The translations under genes and the position numbers were made by a program. Of a stretch of 23,617 bases of DNA, positions 7,067-14,407 are shown in pieces. The DNA lies in NCBI GenBank assembly GCA_036258795.1, contig DATACZ010000121.1, positions 1 to 23,617 of the forward strand, written 5' to 3'. How positions within the stretch are numbered: the first letter of the stretch is position 1; each line of letters begins with the position of its first letter. The stretch comes from DATACZ01 sp036258795. Lineage in GTDB: Bacteria; Actinomycetota; CADDZG01; JAHWKV01. The notes beneath the pieces are model-generated. The model did not search any database and had not been told where the DNA came from. It saw nothing but the letters and a program-made list of their open reading frames with translations.

Positions 7067-8850
7067 TGTGGAACTCCCCAAGGCGCAAGTCTGCGGTCGC
7101 CGGCGTGATCGTCATTGTGCTGCTGGGAGTGCTTCTCGGGGGGTCGGCGGTGGCCAATGCGGGAGAGGTGCTCGGCGGTATCACCGTAGGAGGGATACCG
7201 GTGGGTGGTCTGACGGGGGAGCAGCTCGTCACCCGGCTGGCCCCTGCGGCGAGGGCCATGCAGGTAAGGCCGATAACCCTCTACGCAGGCAAGCGGGAGT
7301 GGACTTTGTCTCCCGAGGCGATGGGCATCACCGTGGACCTCGAGGCGACCGCCAGGCGCGCCTTCATGGCCGGCCGGAGCAACTCCATTACATGGCTGCT
7401 GCAGTCCTTGGGCTCCAGAGAGCAGAGGCTCACCTGGGTTACAAAAGTGGACCGGGCACGCATGGCTCAGGCGCTGCGGGAACTGAGCTCCCGGGTCAAT
7501 GTCGAGGCCTCCAATGGCAACGTTACGCTGGCCGGCTCGGATGTACGGGTCAAGGCGCCCACCGAGGGCGTGCGGCTGCGCTCAGGCCAAGCTCGCCAAA
7601 GGCTTGTCGGGGCCGCGGTCAACCCCGCCCGCGGTGACAGGGTTCGCCTACCCGTTACCACCACCACTCCCGAGATCGGGCAAGAGGAAGCCGTGCGTAT
7701 CCAGCAACAAGCTCAGGGCATTCTGAGGGCGCCGGTCGAGTTCATCTGGTCATCGAGAAGCTTCACCCTCTCCGCGGAGAGGGTTGCATCCGCTCTCAGG
7801 GTCCGGGTGGTGGAAGATCCCAAAACCTCTTCGGCCTCATTGCTCCTGCAAGCCGATGCCGCGGCGCTGAAGGAGCAGATCATCGCCTCCGCGCCTTTCG
7901 TAAAAAAGGCTTCCAAGGATGCTTCGTTCAGCGTCAGGGGCGACAGCGTCATATTGAACCCCGGTCAGGAAGGCTCCACCATCGACACCAGTGAGGCCGC
8001 CAATGCCCTGCTGGCTCTCAAGGACTCGAGCCGGCGCCCCATCAACCTGCCAGTCGTTGTAGAGCCTCCGGCCTTCAGCACGGAGCAGGCCCAAGCTCTG
8101 AAGATCACCTCCAAGATCGCCACCTTCACCACCCCGTTCGACTCTCGTAACGTGCCGAGGGTGGCAAACATAGATCGAATGGCCTCGGCAATCGACGGAA
8201 AGCTGCTGCGCCCGGGACAGGCTTTCTCGCTCAACGGCGCCACCGGCGCGCGCACGCCTGCAAACGGCTACCAGGAGGCCCAGGTCATCGTCGATGGAGA
8301 GCTCGTTCCAGGGATTGGTGGGGGAGTGTGCCAGGTGGCCACCACCCTGTTCAACGCGGTGTTCACCGCCGGCCTGGACGTCGTGGAGAGGGTCAACCAC
8401 AGCCTTCACATCTCCAAGTACCCGATGGGGCGAGACGCCACCGTCAACTATGGAGCCCAGGACTTCAGGTTCCGCAACGACACCGAATTCGGCCTGCTTC
8501 TAAAGGCGAGCGTCTCCTCCAAGGGAATGACCGTCAGCATCTTCTCGTCACCTCTGGGAAGGACGGTGGAGGAGAGCACGTCGCCGACCAGGAACCCCAA
8601 GCCCGCGCCGACAAAGGTGATCGAGGACCCGTCGCTTCCCGCCGGCGTTGAGAAGGTCGAGGAGCCGGGAACTCCCGGATTCGACGTCACGGTCACCCGG
8701 AAGGTCACCTCCGGCGGCAGGGTCTTGCACTCAGACACGTTTGTGTCTAAGTATTCGCCCTGGAAACGAATCGTCAAAAAGGGAACGGGGCCGGCGGCAA
8801 AGCCGGCTCCACCGCCAGCCGAAGACGTTTTCAGCCCCAATCCGACCTAG
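7066..8850 (+). CDS. VanW-family protein with peptidoglycan-binding-like repeats
   Basis: An N-terminal hydrophobic segment after NSPRRKSAVAG (residues 11-33) gives a signal anchor, so most of the protein is extracytoplasmic. Residues of roughly 40-350 hold repeated regions of the type found before VanW domains (putative peptidoglycan-binding domain 4 type). The VanW domain itself is at about 360-490, with FSLNGATGARTPANGYQEA, GIGGGVCQVATTLFNAVF and YGAQDFRFRN. A tail rich in Pro and Lys ends the protein. VanW was named from vancomycin-resistance clusters, but the family is common in Gram-positives and its activity is not established; cell wall interaction is inferred. ATG 7066 overlaps the stop of the upstream gene by one base; GTG 7063 is one codon further up. 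The pairing with a phospholipid synthase suggests an envelope operon. Confidence 0.88.
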   Translation: MWNSPRRKSAVAGVIVIVLLGVLLGGSAVANAGEVLGGITVGGIPVGGLTGEQLVTRLAPAARAMQVRPITLYAGKREWTLSPEAMGITVDLEATARRAFMAGRSNSITWLLQSLGSREQRLTWVTKVDRARMAQALRELSSRVNVEASNGNVTLAGSDVRVKAPTEGVRLRSGQARQRLVGAAVNPARGDRVRLPVTTTTPEIGQEEAVRIQQQAQGILRAPVEFIWSSRSFTLSAERVASALRVRVVEDPKTSSASLLLQADAAALKEQIIASAPFVKKASKDASFSVRGDSVILNPGQEGSTIDTSEAANALLALKDSSRRPINLPVVVEPPAFSTEQAQALKITSKIATFTTPFDSRNVPRVANIDRMASAIDGKLLRPGQAFSLNGATGARTPANGYQEAQVIVDGELVPGIGGGVCQVATTLFNAVFTAGLDVVERVNHSLHISKYPMGRDATVNYGAQDFRFRNDTEFGLLLKASVSSKGMTVSIFSSPLGRTVEESTSPTRNPKPAPTKVIEDPSLPAGVEKVEEPGTPGFDVTVTRKVTSGGRVLHSDTFVSKYSPWKRIVKKGTGPAAKPAPPPAEDVFSPNPT

Positions 8851-8859
8851 GAGAGAGCC

Positions 8860-9270
8860 ATGTCCATTGTGCCGCTGGACCTCCGGTACACCCGTGAGCA
8901 TGAGTGGGCGCGGCTCGAGGACGACGGACGTATAACGGTCGGCGTCACGGACTACGCTCAGGAGCAGCTTGGCGATGTCGTATTCCTCGACCTTCCGGAT
9001 ATCGACGAGATGGTTGAGGGAGGGGAGCCGCTCGGTGAGGTCGAGTCCACCAAGTCGGTCTCTGACATCTACGCTCCGGTTACGGGAAGGGTTGTCGAGA
9101 TCAATACCGAGTGCAAGGACAACCCCGCCGCCGTCAACCAGGATCCATATGGGGAGGGCTGGCTACTGGTCATCGAGCCCTCGGATCCAACCGAATACGA
9201 AGGTTTGCTAATGGCCGAGGAGTACGAGGAATTCCTGGAGGAAGAAGGCGCAGAGGGCGAAGAAAGTTAG
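8860..9270 (+). CDS. gcvH: Glycine cleavage system H protein
   Basis: GcvH is the lipoylated shuttle of the glycine cleavage system: it takes the aminomethyl group from P protein, presents it to T protein and is reoxidised by L protein. The lipoyl site is Lys 65 in ESTKSVSDIYAP. The N-terminal YTREHEWARLEDDG and GVTDYAQEQLGDVVFLDLP are family hallmarks. At 136 residues it is slightly longer than usual, because of an acidic tail of Glu and Gly after residue 118. ATG 8860 follows GGAGAGAG. The next gene encodes a lipoyl or octanoyl transferase that could modify Lys 65. No glycine riboswitch is visible in the 9-bp gap upstream. Confidence 0.96.
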   Translation: MSIVPLDLRYTREHEWARLEDDGRITVGVTDYAQEQLGDVVFLDLPDIDEMVEGGEPLGEVESTKSVSDIYAPVTGRVVEINTECKDNPAAVNQDPYGEGWLLVIEPSDPTEYEGLLMAEEYEEFLEEEGAEGEES

Positions 9271-9313
9271 CTGGTCGCTGGTTCGTGGCGAGCCCCTCGG
9301 GGGTGCCGAGACC

Positions 9314-10021
9314 ATGGCTCTCGACGAGGCTCTGCTCGACCGCTCCATTCGGGGCGAAAACGGCTCCGTCCTCCTTAGGGTCTATCGGTGGGCCAGACCA
9401 ACCCTGTCCATAGGGGTCAATCAAGCCCTGGACGCAGAGGTTGCCGAGCGTTGCGAGCGGCGCGGAGTCGAGGTCGTCCGCCGCATCACCGGCGGAGCAG
9501 CCGTTTACCATAAGCAAGACGTGACCTACTGCGTGGTGGCGCCACGCGCTCAGATGGGAGTCCTCGAAGCCTACCGGTGGGTGGCTGGTGGCTTGATTGC
9601 AGGATTCTCAGCCCTCGGCCTCGACGCAACGATAGGCCAGCATCCCCGCGATCAAGCGGGGCATATTCGAGGCAACGGCCGCACTAGGCTCTCGGCTTGC
9701 TTTGCCACTACGCTCGGGGCCGATCTGGAAGTAAATGGATTAAAGGTATGCGGCAGTGCCCAAGTGCGGCGCAAGGGGTGGTTCCTGCAGCACGGTTCGA
9801 TTCCGATCGCCGACGTGCGTTCCGAGACGCGAGAGCTCCTTGAACATCCGGAGGAAGATCACTCCTCCACTTGCCTCGAGCGCCTCCGCCCCGGCACGAG
9901 CTGGGAGCAGGTTGCCGAGAGCCTGGTTGCTGGCTTCACCCAATTCTGGGGCCAACCCAGTACTCTTTCAGGCGTGGATTCGTACCTGAGCGACCCGCCG
10001 GCAAGGGATGAGCTTGCCTAA
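9314..10021 (+). CDS. Octanoyltransferase / lipoate-protein ligase family (LipM/LplA type)
   Basis: This family attaches octanoate or lipoate to H protein and 2-oxoacid dehydrogenase E2 subunits. Visible motifs are MALDEALLDR, the RRITGGAAVYHKQDVTY substrate motif (about residues 55-71), SACFATTLGADL with a cysteine matching the catalytic Cys of B. subtilis LipM, and VCGSAQVRRKGWFLQHGSI. The Cys favours an octanoyltransferase, but a ligase is possible. Placement directly after gcvH supports a role in its lipoylation. The start is a puzzle. ATG 9314 has a GGGGG run ten bases upstream, yet the 16 codons before it encode SWSLVRGEPLGGAETM, which matches the conserved family N-terminus. No ATG, GTG or TTG exists in that frame back to a stop at 9209; only CTG 9278 or GTT 9266. 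Confidence 0.88.
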   Translation: MALDEALLDRSIRGENGSVLLRVYRWARPTLSIGVNQALDAEVAERCERRGVEVVRRITGGAAVYHKQDVTYCVVAPRAQMGVLEAYRWVAGGLIAGFSALGLDATIGQHPRDQAGHIRGNGRTRLSACFATTLGADLEVNGLKVCGSAQVRRKGWFLQHGSIPIADVRSETRELLEHPEEDHSSTCLERLRPGTSWEQVAESLVAGFTQFWGQPSTLSGVDSYLSDPPARDELA

Positions 10022-10042
10022 CCTTCTAGTTTTCCTTTACAT
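10014..10042 (+). promoter_or_regulatory. Possible promoter before the FHA gene
   Basis: TTGCCT (10014-10019) and TTACAT (10037-10042) are separated by 17 bases, inside the AT-richer 42-bp gap before the FHA gene. The matches are partial (four of six and three of six), so this is tentative. A good AAGGAGA ribosome-binding site follows at about 10051-10057. Confidence 0.3.
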
Positions 10043-10063
10043 TGAGGCCCAAGGAGATTAAAG

Positions 10064-10540
10064 ATGTACTGTCACAACTGCGGGTCCCGCAATCCCACCG
10101 GAGCCAATTTTTGTAGCGCGTGTGGCAACCCGCTGCAGCCGGCTGGTGGAGCCGAGACGACCATCTCCTTCATTCCGGAGACCCCCGCCGACGAATCGGA
10201 TGAGATCGCACTACCCGTGGAAGAGCTGGAAGAAGGCAAGGCCGTTCTGGTGATCAAGAAGGGTCCCGACGCCGGCACAAATTTCTTCTTGGACAAGGAT
10301 CTCGTGACGTGCGGAAGAGACTCAGGCAGCGACATCTTTCTCGACGACATCACCGTGTCACGGAAGCATGCCGAGATCAGGAGGGGACCGGAAGGCTTCA
10401 CTATCTATGACGCCGACAGCCTGAACGGGACCTTTGTGAATCGAAACCGTGTGGACAAGGCTCTTCTCTTCAACGGCGACGAGATTCAAATCGGCAAGTT
10501 CAAGCTCGTCATCTTCACCGAGGGAGCTTCTGCGAAGTGA
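10064..10540 (+). CDS. garA: GarA-like FHA protein with N-terminal zinc ribbon
   Basis: Residues 1-24 form a zinc ribbon with two CxxC knuckles (Cys 3, 6, 17, 20). Next comes a flexible acidic linker containing ETTISF (Thr 32, Thr 33), and then a forkhead-associated domain at about 65-150 with GRDSGSDIFLDDITVSRKHAE and DSLNGTFVNRNRV. The FHA part and its C-terminal end, NGDEIQIGKFKLVIF, are close to mycobacterial GarA (Rv1827). Known biology: GarA is phosphorylated at an ETT motif by Ser/Thr kinases PknB and PknG, folds back on itself, and switches between binding and release of 2-oxoglutarate-consuming enzymes and glutamate synthase. The same motif is kept here, so the same switch is inferred. 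The zinc ribbon is not part of mycobacterial GarA as I know it. Shine-Dalgarno AAGGAGA precedes ATG 10064. Confidence 0.88.
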   Translation: MYCHNCGSRNPTGANFCSACGNPLQPAGGAETTISFIPETPADESDEIALPVEELEEGKAVLVIKKGPDAGTNFFLDKDLVTCGRDSGSDIFLDDITVSRKHAEIRRGPEGFTIYDADSLNGTFVNRNRVDKALLFNGDEIQIGKFKLVIFTEGASAK

Positions 10541-11286
10541 GAACCGGGCGTGAGGTGGGCGGCAACTCCCGGAGTTACATGAGCATCGGAGACGTGATCA
10601 AGAGCCTCTCCGACGAGTTTCCCGATGTCTCTCTGTCCAAGATCCGGTTCCTGGAGGCGGAGGGACTGATAGAGCCCGAGCGGACACCGTCGGGTTATCG
10701 CCGGTTCTATCAGGACGACTTGGCCCGCCTTACCTACATACTCCGGCTACAGAGGGATCACTTCGTGCCGCTCAAGGTGATCCGCAAGCGGCTGGAGCAC
10801 TTCGACTCCTCCGAGATCCCCGAAGAGTCCTCCCCTACGACGCCGATCCCGCTTCCCACCGGCCGGTTCTCTCGGGAGGACAGCGAGCTGGCTCTCGACG
10901 GTGGCATGAGCCTCAGCCTGACGGAGCTTGTAAACGCCTCCGGGCTGTCGGAAGAGGAGGTTCGAGAGCTTGAGGACTTTGGCCTCATTCACCCCCACCC
11001 GCTGGCTGCCGGTGGCGTGTACTACGACGAGGACGCCCTCGTAGTGGCCAAGCTGGCCAGGGACTTCGGCAAGTACGGCATCGGGGCCCGGCACCTCAAG
11101 ATGTTCAAGAACTTCGCTGAGAAGGAAGCCGGGCTATTCGAACAGGTCGTCATCCCGCTGGTGCGAGCGGGGGGCGTGGAAGGCCGGCGAACGGTTAACC
11201 AGGCGCTCAATGAGCTGGCAAAGCTGGCAAGACGAATGAACCAGGTCCTCCTCCGCTCCAGCTTGCAAAAGTATCTGCAAAGCTAG
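10537..11286 (+). CDS. MerR-family regulator (Rv1828-like)
   Basis: An N-terminal winged helix-turn-helix is visible (MSIGDVIKSLSDEFPDVSLSKIRFLEAEGLI, then GYRRF), the typical MerR DNA-binding layout. A long helical region with a second winged-helix-like segment (SLSLTELVNASGLSEEEVRELEDFGLI) follows. The order FHA protein, then this MerR protein, is that of Rv1827-Rv1828. No cysteine-rich metal site is seen, so the ligand is unknown. The gene begins at GTG 10537, overlapping the FHA stop by four bases. The internal ATG 10579, with GGAG just upstream, matches the point where the conserved domain begins and may be the real start. The overlap shows co-transcription with the FHA gene. Confidence 0.88.
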   Translation: MRTGREVGGNSRSYMSIGDVIKSLSDEFPDVSLSKIRFLEAEGLIEPERTPSGYRRFYQDDLARLTYILRLQRDHFVPLKVIRKRLEHFDSSEIPEESSPTTPIPLPTGRFSREDSELALDGGMSLSLTELVNASGLSEEEVRELEDFGLIHPHPLAAGGVYYDEDALVVAKLARDFGKYGIGARHLKMFKNFAEKEAGLFEQVVIPLVRAGGVEGRRTVNQALNELAKLARRMNQVLLRSSLQKYLQS

Positions 11287-11302
11287 CCGCAGGCCCCTCC
11301 GG

Positions 11303-12517
11303 TTGACCGCATTTCAGGCCACCAGGCCTCTCCGGGCATATGCCGGGGTGGTCCTCGCGGCGCTGATGCCCACCATGTTGCTGGCCGGGGCGGGCTCCGT
11401 TGACCAAGCCGCTACCCGAGCCGGGGCCGGCGAAGTTCGTAACGTCGTGATCGCCGGATTCGCGGCCCCCGCGCCTCCAACCTTGGGCGCGGCCAGCGGC
11501 ATCCTGATCGATCCTTCGGACGGCCGCGTCCTTTGGGAGAGGGCATCGAGGCAGCGCCGGGCCATAGCCAGCACTACCAAGATCCTCACCGCCCTGGTGG
11601 TAATCGAAAACACCAAGCCGAGCGACAGGGTGACTGCTTCGGCGCGGGCGGAGAGCGTCGGCAGCAACGACCCAATCGTAACGGAGCTGGAACTTACCGC
11701 CGGCGAGACCCTCACCGTCGAACATCTGCTCTATGGACTATTGCTTGTCTCCGCCAGCGACGCCGCGGTTGCACTCGCCGAACATGTGGCAGGCAGCGTC
11801 GCCCGGTTTGCCCGCATGATGGACGAGCGAGCCCGGGAGCTCGGAGCCAGGGACAGCCACTTCACGAACGCCGACGGGCTTGACGACCCCAATCACTACT
11901 CGACTGCTCTTGACCTCAGCAAGATCGCCTCCGCCGCCATGAGGAACGAGTTCTTCAACCGGATAGTGGCCACCAGGAACTACCAGATCCCTTGGCAGGG
12001 CCGTCCCCAGCCCAGAATGCTGGTCAACCGCAATCAGCTGCTAGGCCAATTTGCCGGGATCAACGGAGTCAAAACCGGCAACACCAGGGTGGCGGGGCCG
12101 TCGCTGGTGGCGTCGGCGCAGAGACAAGGCGAGTCCCGCCTGACGGTTTTGTTGAACAGCCCGGAACCGTTCCGTGAGTCCGCTGCGCTGCTGGAGTACG
12201 GGTTCTCGGCGTTTCGCCGGTTCGTCATATCGACGAACAATCGGCCCTGGGGCCAGCTCACCTACGGAGACGGGACCAGCCCCAAGCTGGTGGCGGCACG
12301 CGACGTTACCGTCCTGGTAGGGGTATCGAGCCCGGATCCGCCTTCCAGGTACGACACTGCCCGGCGAGCCATCGTGGTCGAGCTTCCCGAGCGGGTGACG
12401 ATCCCCGTGGAGATTCGCTGCTCGGGTCCCCCCTGCCAGCTTCCGGTGGAGGGGGGCAACAGTGCGCTTGCCAGCTTCATGTCCGTATTTGCACCGATCC
12501 TCGCCATATTTAGATGA
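11303..12517 (+). CDS. D-alanyl-D-alanine carboxypeptidase (penicillin-binding protein 5/6 family)
   Basis: This is a peptidase S11 enzyme that trims the terminal D-Ala from peptidoglycan stem peptides outside the membrane. The catalytic STTK is at residues 90-93 and the KTG triad at 257-259 (INGVKTGNT). The third motif, normally SxN, reads SAS at 150-152. An N-terminal hydrophobic segment (residues 13-30, GVVLAALMPTMLLAGAG) acts as signal peptide or anchor. The C-terminal 100 residues form a beta-rich domain and end in a hydrophobic SFMSVFAPILAIFR, possibly a membrane tail. The start is TTG 11303, 16 bases after the MerR gene. It is an insertion relative to the mycobacterial gene order. Confidence 0.9.
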   Translation: MTAFQATRPLRAYAGVVLAALMPTMLLAGAGSVDQAATRAGAGEVRNVVIAGFAAPAPPTLGAASGILIDPSDGRVLWERASRQRRAIASTTKILTALVVIENTKPSDRVTASARAESVGSNDPIVTELELTAGETLTVEHLLYGLLLVSASDAAVALAEHVAGSVARFARMMDERARELGARDSHFTNADGLDDPNHYSTALDLSKIASAAMRNEFFNRIVATRNYQIPWQGRPQPRMLVNRNQLLGQFAGINGVKTGNTRVAGPSLVASAQRQGESRLTVLLNSPEPFRESAALLEYGFSAFRRFVISTNNRPWGQLTYGDGTSPKLVAARDVTVLVGVSSPDPPSRYDTARRAIVVELPERVTIPVEIRCSGPPCQLPVEGGNSALASFMSVFAPILAIFR

Positions 12518-12528
12518 GCATTGGCGGC

Positions 12529-12534
12529 TATAGT
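12529..12534 (+). promoter_or_regulatory. Possible -10 box upstream of hpt
   Basis: TATAGT matches the -10 consensus well, in the 77-bp gap before hpt, but no acceptable -35 box lies 16-18 bases upstream. Low-confidence single element. Confidence 0.25.
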
Positions 12535-12594
12535 TTTTCCCGACCGTGTCCCTGGTGAAATCAGTACACAGGGGAGCATCAATCTGCGAGTTAA

Positions 12595-13215
12595 GTGAGC
12601 GTTAGCCGGAGCTTTCTGGCTGAGATCCGGTACACGCCGGAGCAGATCTCTCAGCGGGTGTCCGAGCTTGCCCGGGAGCTAAGCGACGATCTCGGCAGTG
12701 AGCGCCCACTGCTGGTCGCGGTGTTGAAGGGATCGGTCATTTTCCTCGCCGACCTGGCCCGGCGGATAGGCATCGACTCGGAGGTGGACTTCATCTCCGT
12801 CTCCTCCTACTCGGGCGGTTCTCGCGAGGCTGGGCGAGTCCGCATCCTGAAGGACCTGGACATCTCCATCGAGGACAGGCACGTTGTCCTGGTAGAGGCA
12901 ATTGTCGATACGGGGCTCACCCTGTCATTTCTGCTTAAGACGCTCAATGCGAGGAACCCCCGCTCGCTCGAAGTATGCACGCTGCTCGACAAGCCCATGC
13001 GGCGGATCGCCCAGCCAGATATTCGCTACAAGGGATTTGAGACCCAGGACTACGTGGTGGGTTATGGCCTCGATTTCAAGGGCCGATACAGGAACTTCCC
13101 ATACATCGTCGCGGTCAAGGATGTGCCGGCCTTGGCGGACAATCCGGACGCTCTGGAGGCCATGTTTGGAGGCGATTTCGGAGGCACGCGTAAGGCCTCG
13201 CCTATGCTACTCTGA
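12595..13215 (+). CDS. hpt: Hypoxanthine phosphoribosyltransferase
   Basis: This purine salvage enzyme converts hypoxanthine or guanine plus PRPP to IMP or GMP. Visible features are LKGSVIFLADLAR (residues 45-56), SVSSYSGGSREAGRVRILKDLD in the flexible loop region, and the PRPP loop VLVEAIVDTGLTL (98-110). After that come LLDKPMRR and YVVGYGLDFKGRYRNFPYI, which are typical of Hpt. The general base Asp 105 is kept. The usual acidic pair Glu-Asp in the PRPP loop reads Glu 101-Ala 102, an unusual change. A C-terminal tail of about 20 residues beyond the domain is present. The start is GTG 12595; the ribosome-binding site is poor (GGGGAG lies 18 bases upstream). Confidence 0.9.
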   Translation: MSVSRSFLAEIRYTPEQISQRVSELARELSDDLGSERPLLVAVLKGSVIFLADLARRIGIDSEVDFISVSSYSGGSREAGRVRILKDLDISIEDRHVVLVEAIVDTGLTLSFLLKTLNARNPRSLEVCTLLDKPMRRIAQPDIRYKGFETQDYVVGYGLDFKGRYRNFPYIVAVKDVPALADNPDALEAMFGGDFGGTRKASPMLL

Positions 13216-13237
13216 CCACCCGACAGGAGGGGAGAGG

Positions 13238-13714
13238 ATGATCGAACTCAACCTTGTTGGTGTCCGGGTGGAGCTTCCCACCAATCAACCCATTGTGCTT
13301 CTCAAGGAGCGGGATGGGGAGAGGTACCTGCCAATCTGGATTGGAGCGGTTGAGGCCACCGCCATCGCATTCGCCCTCCAAGGGGTTGTAACCCAGAGGC
13401 CTATGACGCACGACCTTCTAAAAAGCATTCTGGAAGAGGTCGGCGTCTCGGTTGAGATGATCTCGATCGTGGAGCTTCGAGAGGGCACTTTCTACTCCTC
13501 TATCCGGCTGACTCGCAACGGCAGCACCTACGAGGTCTCCAGCCGTCCATCCGACGCCATCGCCCTGGCAGTAAGGACCAACGTCCCGATATTTGCCGCC
13601 GAAGAGGTGATCGAGGAGGCGAGCATCACCATCCGGGACGACGAGGAGGAGAGCGAGGTAGAGAAGTTCAGGGCATTTCTGGAAGAAGTGTCTCCGGAAG
13701 ACTTTCAAGGGTAA
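13238..13714 (+). CDS. DUF151 / bifunctional nuclease family protein (Rv1829-like)
   Basis: The 158-residue product begins MIELNLVGVRVELPTNQPIVLL and contains YLPIWIGAVEATAIAFALQG, PMTHDLLKSILEEVGV, and SSRPSDAIALAVRTNVPIFAAEEV. These are hallmarks of the DUF151 family, called bifunctional nuclease after plant members with RNase and DNase activity; activity of bacterial members is not firmly established. Mycobacterial Rv1829 lies between the two MerR genes in the same order as here. The frame is open for 336 bases upstream into hpt, but ATG 13238 has an excellent GGAGGGGAGAGG just before it and marks the family N-terminus. The C-terminus is acidic. Confidence 0.9.
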   Translation: MIELNLVGVRVELPTNQPIVLLKERDGERYLPIWIGAVEATAIAFALQGVVTQRPMTHDLLKSILEEVGVSVEMISIVELREGTFYSSIRLTRNGSTYEVSSRPSDAIALAVRTNVPIFAAEEVIEEASITIRDDEEESEVEKFRAFLEEVSPEDFQG

Positions 13715-13804
13715 CTTCACCTTTCCGGATAAATTCCTTCCAAACGACCGTCAGTCACGCACAAGTCTCAACGTAAGGATGAGCTTTACCCCCTCCATAA
13801 GTGC

Positions 13805-13851
13805 TTGACACTCAAAATTGCCGCCCTATAGCGTGACCCCTGCGTAATTAC
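13805..13851 (+). promoter_or_regulatory. Strong promoter with nearby palindromes for the second MerR gene
   Basis: A consensus -35 TTGACA (13805-13810) and -10 TATAGC (13827-13832) are separated by 16 bases. The -35 lies inside a small dyad, TTGA-N3-TCAA (13805-13815), and a perfect 8-base palindrome GTAATTAC (13844-13851) lies near the expected transcript start. These are candidate operators, most simply for self-control by the MerR protein encoded directly downstream. This is the best promoter in the window and separates the MerR-gcvT-gcvP transcript from the genes before it. Confidence 0.7.
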
Positions 13852-13869
13852 ACTGAAGGGAGTAAGGGA

Positions 13870-14388
13870 GTGGGGGAGGCGGCAGACGAGGGTTTTAGAG
13901 GGCCTCAAGTCTGCAAGATCGTCGGCATCAGCTACCGGCAGCTTGACTACTGGGCTCGTACCAAACTGGTGCCGCCGAGCATCCGCCCGGCACAGGGATC
14001 CGGCAGCCAGCGGCTGTACTCGTTCGAGGATCTGGTGGACCTGAAGCTGATCAAGAATCTTCTCGAGACCGGAGTAAGTCTCCAGCGGGTAAGGGAGGCC
14101 ATCAACTACCTCCATAGTCCCGGTCATGATCTCAGAGGAGTAACTATAGCTAGCGACGGAAAGTCGGTTTACGCGTGCAAGTCGCCGGAGGAGGTATTTG
14201 ATCTATTGCGAGGGGGGCAGGGCGTGTTCGGTATCGCCGTGGATCCTGTGATCAAGGAGCTCGAGGGTTCGGTGTCTGCCCTGCGCCGGGAAGAGGCCGC
14301 GGCGGCAAAGGCGGAGGCCGGAGAGGCAGTCGTTGGAGAGGCGCCCGACGAGCCTGGGATCCCTCGGAAGGCTGGGGGGGAGGACTAG
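13870..14388 (+). CDS. MerR-family regulator (Rv1830-like)
   Basis: A 172-residue transcription factor. The MerR helix-turn-helix and wing are plain: GPQVCKIVGISYRQLDYWARTKLVPPSIRPAQGSGS followed by QRLYSFEDLVDLKLIKNLLETGVSLQRVREAINYL. A small alpha/beta region (TIASDGKSVYACKSPEEVFDLLRGGQGVFGIAV) follows, then an Ala/Glu-rich tail. It corresponds in position and sequence style to Rv1830, downstream of the DUF151 gene. GTG 13870 has GAAGGGA upstream. The promoter just before it carries palindromes that suggest autoregulation. It heads the transcript containing gcvT and gcvP, so it may control glycine cleavage; that is inference from position. Confidence 0.88.
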   Translation: MGEAADEGFRGPQVCKIVGISYRQLDYWARTKLVPPSIRPAQGSGSQRLYSFEDLVDLKLIKNLLETGVSLQRVREAINYLHSPGHDLRGVTIASDGKSVYACKSPEEVFDLLRGGQGVFGIAVDPVIKELEGSVSALRREEAAAAKAEAGEAVVGEAPDEPGIPRKAGGED

Positions 14389-14407
14389 CATCTCGGAGAA
14401 GGAACCG

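Noticed and set aside
8851..8859. Glycine riboswitch in front of gcvH, or before gcvT
   Set aside because: gcvH follows the VanW gene by nine bases and gcvT overlaps the gene before it, leaving no room for a riboswitch; none is seen in other gaps.
12902..13237. In-frame upstream extension of the DUF151 protein into hpt
   Set aside because: The translation there is a shadow of hpt; the strong ribosome-binding site and family N-terminus fix the start at 13238.
13693..13729. Inverted repeat TCCGGAA/TTCCGGA spanning the DUF151 stop codon as a terminator
   Set aside because: The loop is about 23 bases and no T-run follows; most likely chance.
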